This document shows, piece by piece, positions 50,855 through 58,862 of a stretch of DNA of 64,000 nucleotides (its first letter is position 1; every line of letters starts with the position of its first letter). The stretch comes from Corynebacterium sp. BD556 (GTDB lineage: Bacteria > Actinomycetota > Actinomycetes > Mycobacteriales > Mycobacteriaceae): the NCBI RefSeq assembly GCF_038452275.1, contig NZ_CP141643.1, positions 558,001 through 622,000 on the forward strand. The letters are read 5' to 3'. The notes beneath the pieces are model-generated. The model worked only from the letters and a program-made list of their open reading frames with translations, was not told where the DNA came from and searched no databases. The position numbers and the translations under genes are program-made.

Positions 50855-51759
50855 CGGCGCGCCGCCTTCTGGCGTAGAGCCACCAAAGGTCCGCCGATGA
50901 CGACGGCCAGCAGCAGCCCAGCTACGGCGAAAAACACCACTGTGCCAGCGCCGGATTTAGAAGAGGTTTCCTCGGCTGCGGCAGTCTCAGGCAGAGCACC
51001 TTCCCATTCAGTAAAGTGCGCGGCGGCCGGATCGGTGTTTTCGCCCACGGCGAAGGTGAGGATTTGGGTGTCGGTGAACTCAGTGCCGTCGTTGAGTGGT
51101 GCGGTGATAGTAAGCGCCACCTTATGTATGCCGGGTTCAGTAAACACCCAGTTGGCGTGGGTGTGTGTGTTGAGCTGCGCCCAAAACGTCTGGGTTGAAT
51201 CAGCGGAGCTTAACCACAGCACCTGGGGTGGTTCGAAACCGCCGTTTTGCAAAAACAGGCTGAAATCACCCGGGCCCTGGTGGCCAGCAAATTCAAAAGT
51301 CACGCCCTGATCGGCGGCGTTAAGCAGCGACGGCGACTGCGTGTTCCACCCAAGCCACGGCACCCCGGCGACCTCCGTTTGCGGCACAACCCACACGGTT
51401 TCACCGGGCGCGGCGCCGACGAAAGCGAACTCATCGCCTGCGGGTAACTGCTGGGCAGCGGCGTTTGAGACGTAAAAAACCACGTCGTCGAGGTGGCGCC
51501 ACACAGGTGAGGTGGCGGTATCATCGCGGGCGAACAGCCCCTTGGAAGGGGCGAGCATTGGGCCTAAGTCCACGTGACCCGAGTCGATGGTGGTTAACTC
51601 GCCCGGGGGTGCGACATGCTCGGCGGCGTCGACGTGTTGGGTCAGTGCCGGGTCGATGGGTGCCTGTTGGCCTGCGGCCCAAGGAGCTACCCCCAAAGGT
51701 GCTGAACCCACGAGCAGTCCCGCGGCGGCAATTATTGCAAGTGGCGTGCGCATCTTCAT
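50851..51759 (-). CDS. membrane-anchored surface protein with one choice-of-anchor M domain
   Basis: 302 aa. Signal peptide, then one domain: TIDSGHVDLGPM (H62), FAFVGAAPGETVWVVPQ, GVPWLGWNTQ, GPGDFSLFLQNGG and NTHTHANWVFTEPGIHKV (about 213-230). C-terminal helix TVVFFAVAGLLLAVVIGGPLVAL and basic tail; no LPxTG-type motif, so it stays in the membrane. Three ATG codons lie close together (51762, 51759, 51753); AAAGG spacing favours 51759. It lies between binding protein and ATPase genes. Confidence 0.75.
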   Translation of the reverse strand: MKMRTPLAIIAAAGLLVGSAPLGVAPWAAGQQAPIDPALTQHVDAAEHVAPPGELTTIDSGHVDLGPMLAPSKGLFARDDTATSPVWRHLDDVVFYVSNAAAQQLPAGDEFAFVGAAPGETVWVVPQTEVAGVPWLGWNTQSPSLLNAADQGVTFEFAGHQGPGDFSLFLQNGGFEPPQVLWLSSADSTQTFWAQLNTHTHANWVFTEPGIHKVALTITAPLNDGTEFTDTQILTFAVGENTDPAAAHFTEWEGALPETAAAEETSSKSGAGTVVFFAVAGLLLAVVIGGPLVALRQKAARR

Positions 51760-51770
51760 CATGTCCTTTC

Positions 51771-53273
51771 TCACCGTTTGCTCAGGCATAAAGCCAAGCT
51801 GTCGGCGTTAGTTGTCATCAATTCGAGGTATGTCGGGGCGCTGTCATCGAGGGTGTCTCCGTGAATGGGGCAGACCTCAACTCCGTGTGTTGCGGCGGAC
51901 TGCGTCAGGGTAGTGGGCGTGTGGGCCAGTGTCGGCTCCACAAAAACAGCCGGAACCTGTAGGTTTTCCAAGGTGCGAGAGAGTGCCATGACATCGCGTG
52001 GAGTCGGCTCCACGGAAGGGTTGGGGCTGACAAAACCCGCGATCTTTATTCCGTAGGCACGCCCGAGGTAGGCGTAGCCGTGGTGGGTAGTCACCAGGTA
52101 GCGTTTTTCTTTCGGAATTGAGTTGATTTTGTCGCGCACGTAGGTGTCTGCTGCGGCAACGCGCCTTAAGTAGGCTTCGGCGTTGTTGCGGTAGTGGGCG
52201 GCGCCGGCGGGGTCCACACGGATCAGCTCGTCGCGGATTTCTTCCACCATGGCGGCAGCCGCTGCGGCGTCGTGCCACACGTGGGGGTCTATCTCGCCGT
52301 GGATGTGTTTGCCCAACACTGCCTGCGGCAGCAGGTATGTCTCCGTGCCGGGCCTGCCTAGGAAGCGAAACTGCGGGTCGCCTGGGATCGGCTGCAAGGT
52401 GGTGGAGGGCACCGCGATGATGGCGGAGTCCGGTGAGAGTTCTTCGCGCCCACCCAGCGGGGTATCGCGCACCAGGGTGATGCGCTTGCCGGCGGTAATG
52501 TCGACGTGCCCGGAGTCAATCACGTCGGCGTTGGTGTTTGCTGCAATCGTGTTTGCGTCCACCCCGACAGCGATTGTCACATCTGCCTTCGCGGCACCGC
52601 TTTCAAAGCGCAGTGTGTATTTGCCGGGGCGGGAAAAAGCCCAGGAAACGTGGGTGTGTGCCCCGGCAGGCAACTGCACTGAATCTGACTGGTTTATTCC
52701 GTCTGCAGTGTTAAACAGCACCTCCGGGCGGCCGAAGGTGGTGGTGATATAGGCGGCGGCGTCGCCTGGCCCGTCGGCTTGGCTGAGGCGAAGGTCGACG
52801 GGGGTGGTTGCGGCTAAGTCAGTGGCGCTGCGCAGCCCCAGCCACACCGTATCAAGGGAGGCGTTTTCTACCAGGGGAATCAACTCGCCGCCGTGGTTGG
52901 TAATTTTCTCAGCCACCGGAACAACCGGGGTGTTGTCTTGTGCGGTGCTAGACACCGTGGCTGCGAGCGACGTCGGCTCGAGTAGCAGCCCATTGGTCAG
53001 CACCAGGGCGGCGTTTGCGATGTCGCGTACCGCCCGCAGCCCCGGTTCGAAGGTGTGCGGGTCCGCGCTCGGCGGCATCAACCCGCGCACGTGGGCGCGC
53101 TCGCCTGCGACGTTGCGCGCCAGATCCGTGATAATTGGCGTGGTGGCGACCACTAGCGGGGTGTCCGGAGCTGGATCAGCGGCGGGCGCTGCAGTTTGAG
53201 ACAGGCCAAAGGCCGCCGCGCTGATGATAGCGACGGCGGCAGCGAGGCCGGGTAAAACAGTGCGAAGCCTCAC
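51771..53273 (-). CDS. ZnuA-like substrate-binding protein with an inserted, half-swapped choice-of-anchor M domain
   Basis: 500 aa. N lobe about 38-130 with the metal His H73 in SADPHTFEPGLR; C lobe from about 326 with H331 in HGEIDPHVWHDA, H397/H398 in TTHHGYAYLGRAYG and acids near FVEPTL and GDTLDD. This is the full zinc/manganese site of the family. Between the lobes, about residues 132-324 form the choice-of-anchor M insert, but with its second half first (TVWLGLRS...AGAHTHVSWAFSRPGKYTL) and its first half second (IDSGHVDITAG...FLGRPGTETYLLPQ). No lipobox cysteine; an uncleaved N-terminal helix may anchor it. GTG start overlaps the stop of the preceding gene (GTGA). Confidence 0.85.
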   Translation of the reverse strand: MRLRTVLPGLAAAVAIISAAAFGLSQTAAPAADPAPDTPLVVATTPIITDLARNVAGERAHVRGLMPPSADPHTFEPGLRAVRDIANAALVLTNGLLLEPTSLAATVSSTAQDNTPVVPVAEKITNHGGELIPLVENASLDTVWLGLRSATDLAATTPVDLRLSQADGPGDAAAYITTTFGRPEVLFNTADGINQSDSVQLPAGAHTHVSWAFSRPGKYTLRFESGAAKADVTIAVGVDANTIAANTNADVIDSGHVDITAGKRITLVRDTPLGGREELSPDSAIIAVPSTTLQPIPGDPQFRFLGRPGTETYLLPQAVLGKHIHGEIDPHVWHDAAAAAAMVEEIRDELIRVDPAGAAHYRNNAEAYLRRVAAADTYVRDKINSIPKEKRYLVTTHHGYAYLGRAYGIKIAGFVSPNPSVEPTPRDVMALSRTLENLQVPAVFVEPTLAHTPTTLTQSAATHGVEVCPIHGDTLDDSAPTYLELMTTNADSLALCLSKR

Positions 53274-54247
53274 TTTTTCGCCCTGCCTGTCAGCACGGCC
53301 AGGCGCACCACACCGGCTCCGAGCGCAATCATGCCCAGCCCGAGTGCGGCGTAGGGAAGGGTCATGAAGGTGGAACCAGTCTGCGCCAAAGTGCCCTTCG
53401 CGTTTTGGGAGGCGTTGGACGATCCGCCCACACCTGCGGCGCCGCAGTCGCCGCCAGCCGCGTTAAATTCTGCGCCGAGGTCGAAGTGTCCATCGTTTGC
53501 TGCGCTGGCGCCGCCGCCGACGTGGAAGGTCAGCACCCCAGCGCCGGAATAGGTTTTTCCGTCTTTGCTTGCCGACTGTTTGATGCCCACCTTGTAGGTA
53601 CCGGGCGCGCTAAACAGCCACACGGGATGGACGTGTGAGTTTGGGGCGATGGTGTGGGTTCCAAAGCCACGGCCGTTGTCGGCGTTGAACCATTCTTCGC
53701 CGACTATTTGGCCTAACCCCCCTTGGGTGTAAACGCTCATCGCGCCGGGGCCGTCGAAAGAGACAAGCTCCCAGGTGACGGGACCTAGACCTGCTTCCAG
53801 CATGCTGGGGTGTTGGGTGTTTGCGCCAAGCCACGGCACGCCGGGCTCCTGGGTTGCGCCGATCATCCATACTTCACCGGCGGGCACGGGCCCTACGGCG
53901 GAGGGCAGCGATTTCTTCGCCGTAGGGCCGAGGGAGAACTCTAGGGATTGAGGGCTGGCCCACGTTGCAGGCACGCGGCGGTCGTCTTTGATCAGTGGCA
54001 CCAAACCTGGCACGCAGGCATTATCAGGTGCGGCTTGCTTTTCGACGTCCACCTGCCCCTGCCCGCCTGCATCGCGCGCTTGCACGGAGTGGCTAGGGGT
54101 AAGTGCGGCGTTGCTCTCAGTGCTGGATCGTGCACTGGCGTCTGGGCCGTTGTTCTCGTTGGTGCTGCTTTTCGCACTGGTGTTGGCGGTGGTTGTGGCG
54201 TTGTCGTTGCCCACCGTCCAGGTGTAGGTGGCGGTGTTGCTTTCCAC
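53270..54247 (-). pseudogene. 3' part of IS-interrupted wall-anchored choice-of-anchor M protein
   Basis: Continues the gene at 55552-56160 after the insertion. With the IS and one copy of its target repeat removed, the joined frame is 1581 bp (526 aa) with no stop, and the junction reads GTTVESNTATYTW. This part holds a Ser/Asn/Thr-rich linker, a second domain (EVWMIGATQEPGVPWLGANTQ, SHVHPVWLFSAPGTYKV, GHFDLG) and, at residues 488-492, LAQTG followed by a membrane helix and RAKK: a sortase signal of the LAxTG type used by class E sortases. In its present form it lacks a start and signal peptide, and would be made only if read from a chance start in the IS. Confidence 0.9.
54245..54247. repeat. 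target-site duplication, left copy
   Basis: CAC, repeated at 55555-55557 directly after the right end of the IS. A 3-bp duplication is usual for IS3-family elements. Confidence 0.85.
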
Positions 54248-54297
54248 TGAAGTGCCCCAGGTTTTGTTCCGTTTGAGTAGATGGGAAAATCTGGAAC

Positions 54298-54615
54298 ATG
54301 CCGAGGAAATTTGACCAGGATGCGAAGGACCGCGTTGTCCGTCTCGTTGAAGACCGTATCGTGGCGGAAAATCTTTCGATGCAAGACGCATGTCAGGCTG
54401 TCGCACCCAAACTGGGTGTCTCGTGGCACACAGCCCGACAGTGGACGCAGGCTGCTCGCCGCGACGGACGAGTCCCTGATCATTTGCCTGAAGACTTGGC
54501 TGCTGAAAACGCCAGGCTACGGCGCGAAGTTCAGGAGCTACGTGACACCAACGAGCTGTTGAAAGCTGCCTCGGCTTTTTTCGCATCGGAACTCGGCCCA
54601 ACACGTCGGAAATGA
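54298..54615 (+). CDS. IS3-family transposase OrfA
   Basis: 105 aa. N-terminal helix-turn-helix of the transposase_8 type (DAKDRVVRLVEDRI, GVSWHTARQW) that binds the element ends, then a leucine-zipper-like coiled coil (LAAENARLRREVQELRDTNELLKAA). Its stop overlaps the orfB start as ATGA. Product alone usually regulates transposition; the fused OrfAB acts as transposase. Confidence 0.93.
   Translation: MPRKFDQDAKDRVVRLVEDRIVAENLSMQDACQAVAPKLGVSWHTARQWTQAARRDGRVPDHLPEDLAAENARLRREVQELRDTNELLKAASAFFASELGPTRRK
54576..54582 (+). promoter_or_regulatory. programmed -1 frameshift heptamer in orfA
   Basis: T TTT TTC in the orfA frame (codons TTT TTC at 54577-54582) is a classic X XXY YYZ slippery site. 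A -1 shift here enters a frame that is open through the ATG of orfB, giving OrfAB. Confidence 0.75.
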
Positions 54616-55532
54616 TCCGGTTCGTCGACGACTATCGGGATCGTTTCACGGTCGAGTTCATCTGTGCGACGTTAAAGAATAATCGTGAAGGTGGCTTCAT
54701 TACCTCGCGTGGTTACAGGCAGTCGAAAGCCCGGGGCTTAAGTGCCCGCGCACTTCGTGACGCAGCTGTCATGGAGCATGTTCGCCAGGTTCACGCAAAC
54801 AATTACGGCGTTTACGGCGTGCGGAAAATGTGGCGTGCCCTTCGACGTGAAGGCATTCATATCGGCCGCGAGCAGACCGCCCGCCTGATGCGCCTGGCCG
54901 GTCTGTCCGGCAAAGGCAAAGGAGGTGCACCTCGCACGACCCGCAAGCCGAAGGGGCCGGATGTGCGACCTGATCTGGTCAATCGTGAATTCAGAGCGCC
55001 AAGCCCCAACCGACTGTGGGTGGCTGACATCACCTATGTGCGCACGCGGAAAGGCTTCGTCTACACCGCATTTGTCACTGATGTGTATTCCCGCAGGATT
55101 GTCGGGTGGGCGTTGTCAGACTCGATGCGTACCGAGGCGTTGCCTCTGCAGGCGCTGAACCAAGCGATTGTGTGTGCGAAGAAAACCGAAGGTCTAGTTC
55201 ACCATTCGGACCACGGCTCGCAATACGTCAGCATCATCTACAACGAGCGTCTGGGTGAGCACGGGATCGCTGCGTCTACTGGGACGGTCGGTGACTCCTA
55301 CGACAATGCTCTGGCTGAAAACGTTAACGGTTCCTACAAGAATGAACTCATTCAAACTCGGAGGTGGGCGGACGTTGTCGAGGTGGAAATCGCGACGTTT
55401 GAATGGGTGAATTGGTGGAACGAATCACGGCTCCACCAGTCCCTAGACTACCGCACGCCGGCGGAGGTTGAATCAGAATTTTGGAGCAAAAGCTCAGCTC
55501 AGGACATAATGGAAATCAAGGCACATGCCTAG
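54612..55532 (+). CDS. IS3-family transposase OrfB (DDE integrase core)
   Basis: 306 aa. HTH_21-like region (HANNYGVYGVRKMWRALRREG) then the rve core. DDE residues: first D in LWVADITYVRTRKG, second D in VHHSDHGSQYVS, E in DNALAENVNGSYKNEL, with the 35-residue spacing between the last two. The C-terminal WWNESRLHQSLDYRTPAE is typical. Full length, no internal stop. Confidence 0.95.
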   Translation: MIRFVDDYRDRFTVEFICATLKNNREGGFITSRGYRQSKARGLSARALRDAAVMEHVRQVHANNYGVYGVRKMWRALRREGIHIGREQTARLMRLAGLSGKGKGGAPRTTRKPKGPDVRPDLVNREFRAPSPNRLWVADITYVRTRKGFVYTAFVTDVYSRRIVGWALSDSMRTEALPLQALNQAIVCAKKTEGLVHHSDHGSQYVSIIYNERLGEHGIAASTGTVGDSYDNALAENVNGSYKNELIQTRRWADVVEVEIATFEWVNWWNESRLHQSLDYRTPAEVESEFWSKSSAQDIMEIKAHA

Positions 55533-55551
55533 GAACAAAACCCGGGGCACT

Positions 55552-56160
55552 TCACACCGTGGTACCGGAAGTGTTCGTGCCGGAGGCGGAGACCTCCATG
55601 GTGTATTGGCCGGGTTCGGTAAATGCCCAGTTGATGTGGCGGTGCGCCGGGTTAGCTTGGGTGATTGTGGTGCCGGAGGAAAGGTGGAGGGATCCGTCTG
55701 CCACGACAGAGTTGATGCCTCCTAAACCGCCGGTTTCGAAAATGTAGATCTCGCCGGGGCCGCTGACCCGCTTGAAGTTGAGGTCGATGGTGCTAAACCC
55801 CGCACCGGCGACAGATTGGGTATCCCACCCGGGCCAAATCAGATCCGCTTGTTGCGTTTGCGGAAGGTAGTAGGTGGCCCGGTCGATTCCAGGCACCGCG
55901 GAAGTCTCCTCCGACCAGGCGGCCTCAGCTACGTGGAGGATCACGGACTCTGGTGAGCGGCGTACCGCAGACCCGGTGACGTCCTCTTTCATGTCCAGCT
56001 CGAGGGCATTCCCGGGTGCAGTGACGTGGAAGGCGTCGACGTGTCCGGTGTCGAACACGACAGTGTCTGCTTGTGCAGGCGAGGCGGCACCGAAAACGAT
56101 TGTGGGGATTAACGCGAGGATGAAAGCAGCGACCGCAGGCAGACGGCGGGTGCTAAGCAT
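55552..56160 (-). pseudogene. 5' part of IS-interrupted choice-of-anchor M wall protein
   Basis: 202 codons with signal peptide (residues 1-32) and one complete domain: FDTGHVDAFHV (about 40-50), RATYYLPQTQQADLIWPGWDTQ, GPGEIYIFETGGLGG and PAHRHINWAFTEPGQYTMEV. The frame runs into the IS end and stops at once at TGA. As it stands the product would be a small secreted protein with no anchor. Intact, it would be a two-domain LAQTG protein (see the 3' part). The gene follows the 829-aa surface protein after 36 bp. Confidence 0.9.
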
Positions 56161-56196
56161 GTAAAACCTTTCTGTTCTCTGCGAACGGATGCTTGG

Positions 56197-58686
56197 CTAG
56201 AAGCGGGGCAGGTAGGGGCGGATCAGCTCCTGAAGGGCGGGGGCTTTATTGATCAGGAAGTAGACCACGGCACCGGCGAAGGCGGCGCTCATCAGCCACG
56301 CGAGCACGACGAGTACATCGGAGGGCTCGCCTGACAGTTCCGGCATCTTCGGAGGTTGTGGTTTCTCCGAGGGCTTCGGCTCGGTCGGCTTGGTGCTCGG
56401 CTCGGTCGGCTTGGTGCTCGGCTCGGTCGGCTTCGTGCTCGGCTCGGACGGCTTCGTGCTCGGCTCGGACGGCTTAGTGCTCGGCTCGGACGGCTTCGTG
56501 CTCGGCTCGGACGGCTTCGTGCTCGGCTCGGTCGGCTTCGTGCTCGGCTCGGTCGGGTTCTGGCAGTCTTTTACTGCGGCGTCTCCGATGGCGATGGTGA
56601 GGGTTTGCTTCGCGGAGGTCAGTGCGGTGCCGTTTTTGGCTTTTGCCGAGTACCACGTGTCGAAGGTGTAGATGCCCGGTTTGGTAAATGCCCAGTTGGT
56701 GTGGGTGTGGGTGGCGTAGGCCGTTTCGATGACGGTGTCGCCGTCTTTGGTGCTGAGCAGGTTCTCAATCTCGTTGCCCAGCCCCTTGACTAGGAACATG
56801 CCCATGTGGCCGCCTGTCGGGGCGCTGGTTGGTTCGATGTGGAGATCGACGGTGCCGTCGATCAGCGAATAGTCGATGTCTTGGGTGTTGTAGCCCGGCC
56901 AAATCACGTCGGGGTTTTGCGTCATCGGCAGCAGGTAAAACTCGGAGCCCTCTTTGCCCAGGTAATCCAGGGCAGGGTCGAGCAGGAGGGAGCCCTTGCG
57001 GGTCTGGCGGGAGTTGTCGTGGGCGCCGAGGACGACGTCGGAAAGCGCGCGATCGTGCGCGCCGCGTTCGATCAGCCCCGTCTCGTCTTTGAGCACCAGA
57101 CCGAAACTGTCTTTACTGCCGGTGGCTTTAATGTCCACGTGGCCGCGGTCGAGGACATAAGCGCCGTGGCAGGTCAGCGGCTTGGGGGCGTCCGCGCTCG
57201 TCGAAGCCTCTTTGCGTTCCAGCTTTGCGCGTAGCGTCTGTTTCACCCCCGCCTCGTGCGGCTTTTCCATTGCCACGGTGTGTGCGGTTGCGTTCATCGT
57301 GGGGTGGGGCAAAACAATCAGGCGTACCTGCCTGGTGTCGAGGTCGCCGTCGTCTTCAAAGAGAAACTCAGCATGGCCGTTTTCGATGGTGGCTTCAAAG
57401 GCTTCATCAGAATAGGTGGAATCGGCGTCCGTATAGATCCCACCGCGCAAAAAGCCGCGGAAAGTCGAGTCATCGAAGTCGAGCGTGACACGGGTGTAGC
57501 CGTCTTCTTCCGCCGGGGTGATCTCCGCGGTAAAGGAAGTGTCTACCAGTTCGTGAGGCTCAAGGGCCAAATCTGTGTTGATCTCAGGCTGTGTCGGTTC
57601 CATGATCGCGGCTTCGCCCGCGCTGGAACTTACAGAGGACTCTCGGCCCGTCTCGACGGTAAGGGCCGGTGAGGACCAGCGCGCACCTTCACCTGCCGGG
57701 GTGAACACGGCCTGCAATTGGGAGGTTTCGGGGACCAGCATCTCATCCCAGGTGGCCTCGCCGTTGTCGACTGGGAGGTCGGTGAGGAAGTGGCCGTCGA
57801 TAAGCAAAGTCAGCGTGCCTTTTAACGTGCTGTCCTTCGAAGTAAAACTCAGGCGGGTGAGGTTGTTATCGCCGTCGCGTGAAGGTTGAGGCAGCGCGGC
57901 GGCGGAGAAAGTGTAGTCCGCGTCGGTGAGGTTGCCGGCGGGAGCGGCCTCGTAGCGTTGCTGGGTGGACGGGGTCGGAGTCTCTCGCGGCTGCTGCCCG
58001 CCGACCTGGATGGCGAGCGTGGAAAGCTGCGAGGAAATGAGCTTGCCGTGGGTGTCGCGCGCAACCGTGCGAAACGTCAAAGCGTAGCGGCCAGGTTTGG
58101 TGAAGGTGGTGTAGTTGTGGGTGTGCGTGCCGGCGGTTAAAAGAGCTGAGCGGGGTCCGTCACTGGCCGAGGAAAGCATGTGGCGGAAACCAGCCGGATC
58201 GTCGTACCAGGTGAACATGTCTACTCGGCCCGGGCCGTCGACGGATACCAAGTCGAGTGTGGCGTAGCCGTCGCGGAAGGTGTCAACGGGAATGTCGGTG
58301 TCCGCGCCGAAGCCGAGCCAGACCGGGTCGTGGTTGCCTGAGCTGACAGCGGGGGCGGAGTAGACGGTGTCGCCGGGGGCGCCCAAGAAGGACATTTTCG
58401 GGTTTTCGGGCACGGTGAACTGGTACTGGCTTTGGCCTGCTCGGCCCCAGCCTTTACCAATCCACACCACGGATTCGTTGAGGCCGACGGTGGTGTCCCT
58501 GAAGGAGGTTTTCAGGTCGAAGGTGTCGCCTTGCCAGTAGGTTTTGGGGGCGTCGACATGCGATTTGGTGGCGACTGTCTTGCCGTCGTCGGGCCCGGCT
58601 GTGGCGACGGCTGCGGTGATGGGGGAGATAAGCGCGGCGGTAGTCAGCGCGGCGATGGCGACGCGGAGGTGGCGAGGCACGGACAT
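56197..58686 (-). CDS. large membrane-anchored surface protein with two choice-of-anchor M domains and a Pro-rich stalk
   Basis: 829 aa, first gene of the operon. Signal peptide (1-30). First domain about 40-230 (TKSHVDAPKTYW, PVWLGFGAD, GPGRVDMFTW, GTHTHNYTTFTKPGRYAL); a middle region of two weaker beta units (about 250-480); second domain about 508-690 (DRGHVDIKA, DVIWPGYNTQ, ATHTHTNWAFTKPGIYTF). Residues about 705-770 are eight EPSTKP[TS] repeats, a rigid stalk. A membrane helix (VLVVLAWLMSAAFAGAVVYFL) and short basic tail end it; there is no sortase motif. Two Zur-like boxes lie upstream. Likely a cell-surface metal receptor reaching through the wall. Confidence 0.8.
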   Translation of the reverse strand: MSVPRHLRVAIAALTTAALISPITAAVATAGPDDGKTVATKSHVDAPKTYWQGDTFDLKTSFRDTTVGLNESVVWIGKGWGRAGQSQYQFTVPENPKMSFLGAPGDTVYSAPAVSSGNHDPVWLGFGADTDIPVDTFRDGYATLDLVSVDGPGRVDMFTWYDDPAGFRHMLSSASDGPRSALLTAGTHTHNYTTFTKPGRYALTFRTVARDTHGKLISSQLSTLAIQVGGQQPRETPTPSTQQRYEAAPAGNLTDADYTFSAAALPQPSRDGDNNLTRLSFTSKDSTLKGTLTLLIDGHFLTDLPVDNGEATWDEMLVPETSQLQAVFTPAGEGARWSSPALTVETGRESSVSSSAGEAAIMEPTQPEINTDLALEPHELVDTSFTAEITPAEEDGYTRVTLDFDDSTFRGFLRGGIYTDADSTYSDEAFEATIENGHAEFLFEDDGDLDTRQVRLIVLPHPTMNATAHTVAMEKPHEAGVKQTLRAKLERKEASTSADAPKPLTCHGAYVLDRGHVDIKATGSKDSFGLVLKDETGLIERGAHDRALSDVVLGAHDNSRQTRKGSLLLDPALDYLGKEGSEFYLLPMTQNPDVIWPGYNTQDIDYSLIDGTVDLHIEPTSAPTGGHMGMFLVKGLGNEIENLLSTKDGDTVIETAYATHTHTNWAFTKPGIYTFDTWYSAKAKNGTALTSAKQTLTIAIGDAAVKDCQNPTEPSTKPTEPSTKPSEPSTKPSEPSTKPSEPSTKPSEPSTKPTEPSTKPTEPSTKPTEPKPSEKPQPPKMPELSGEPSDVLVVLAWLMSAAFAGAVVYFLINKAPALQELIRPYLPRF
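56378..56560 (-). repeat. 21-bp coding repeat (EPSTKP stalk)
   Basis: About eight and a half 21-bp units encoding EPSTKP plus Thr or Ser. Units differ at only a few bases and the T/S variants are in blocks, as expected from slippage in steps of one unit without frame loss. Confidence 0.9.
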
Positions 58687-58736
58687 GGTCCCTTTCTTTG
58701 TCGGGTCGGGTGGTCAGCTATGGGCCTTAAGATAGC

Positions 58737-58757
58737 TAATGGAAATAGATTCCATTA
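58737..58757. promoter_or_regulatory. Zur-like palindrome 1
   Basis: Perfect 8-bp arms TAATGGAA-N5-TTCCATTA, 21 bp in all, 51 bp upstream of the surface-protein start on its promoter side. Shape and sequence fit the Fur-family Zur boxes of actinobacteria. Confidence 0.65.
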
Positions 58758-58791
58758 AGCCTTTACCCCCGTGACCTCGCCCAAGCTGCAC

Positions 58792-58812
58792 TGATGAAAA
58801 CTATTTTCATTA
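58792..58812. promoter_or_regulatory. Zur-like palindrome 2
   Basis: ATGAAAA-CTA-TTTTCAT, perfect 7-bp arms, and a further T-A pair at the outer ends. Very close to the mycobacterial and corynebacterial Zur consensus (TGAAAA-N3-TTTTCA). Centre to centre it is 55 bp from palindrome 1; it lies between the metal operon and gltX. Confidence 0.7.
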
Positions 58813-58862
58813 CCCCCGCCGGCGAGACTCCCAAACCAGCACGCGGCAGGCAGGAAAGTAAC

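Larger units (their letters stand above)
54248..55554 (+). mobile_element. complete IS3-family insertion sequence
   Basis: 1307 bp. Terminal inverted repeats of 23 bp with one mismatch: both ends begin TGAAGTGCCCC, then A or G, then GGTTTTGTTCC. Flanked by CAC direct repeats. It contains orfA and orfB with a -1 frameshift site. It is inserted in the orientation opposite to the interrupted surface-protein gene. Both open frames and both ends are intact, so the element is probably young and able to move. Confidence 0.95.

Noticed and set aside
53270-54604. 444-codon minus-strand frame starting inside the IS and running into the surface-protein gene
   Set aside because: The first about 120 codons are antisense to the transposase genes. 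The true gene is the IS-split one, whose 5' part is at 55552-56160.
56378-56560. CRISPR-like or intergenic tandem repeats
   Set aside because: The 21-bp units are adjacent, without spacers, and are in frame in a coding sequence (EPSTKP stalk).
58794-58862. Upstream start of gltX at 58794
   Set aside because: That ATG is part of the Zur-like palindrome and the added residues are not conserved-looking; the ATG at 58863 has a good ribosome site.
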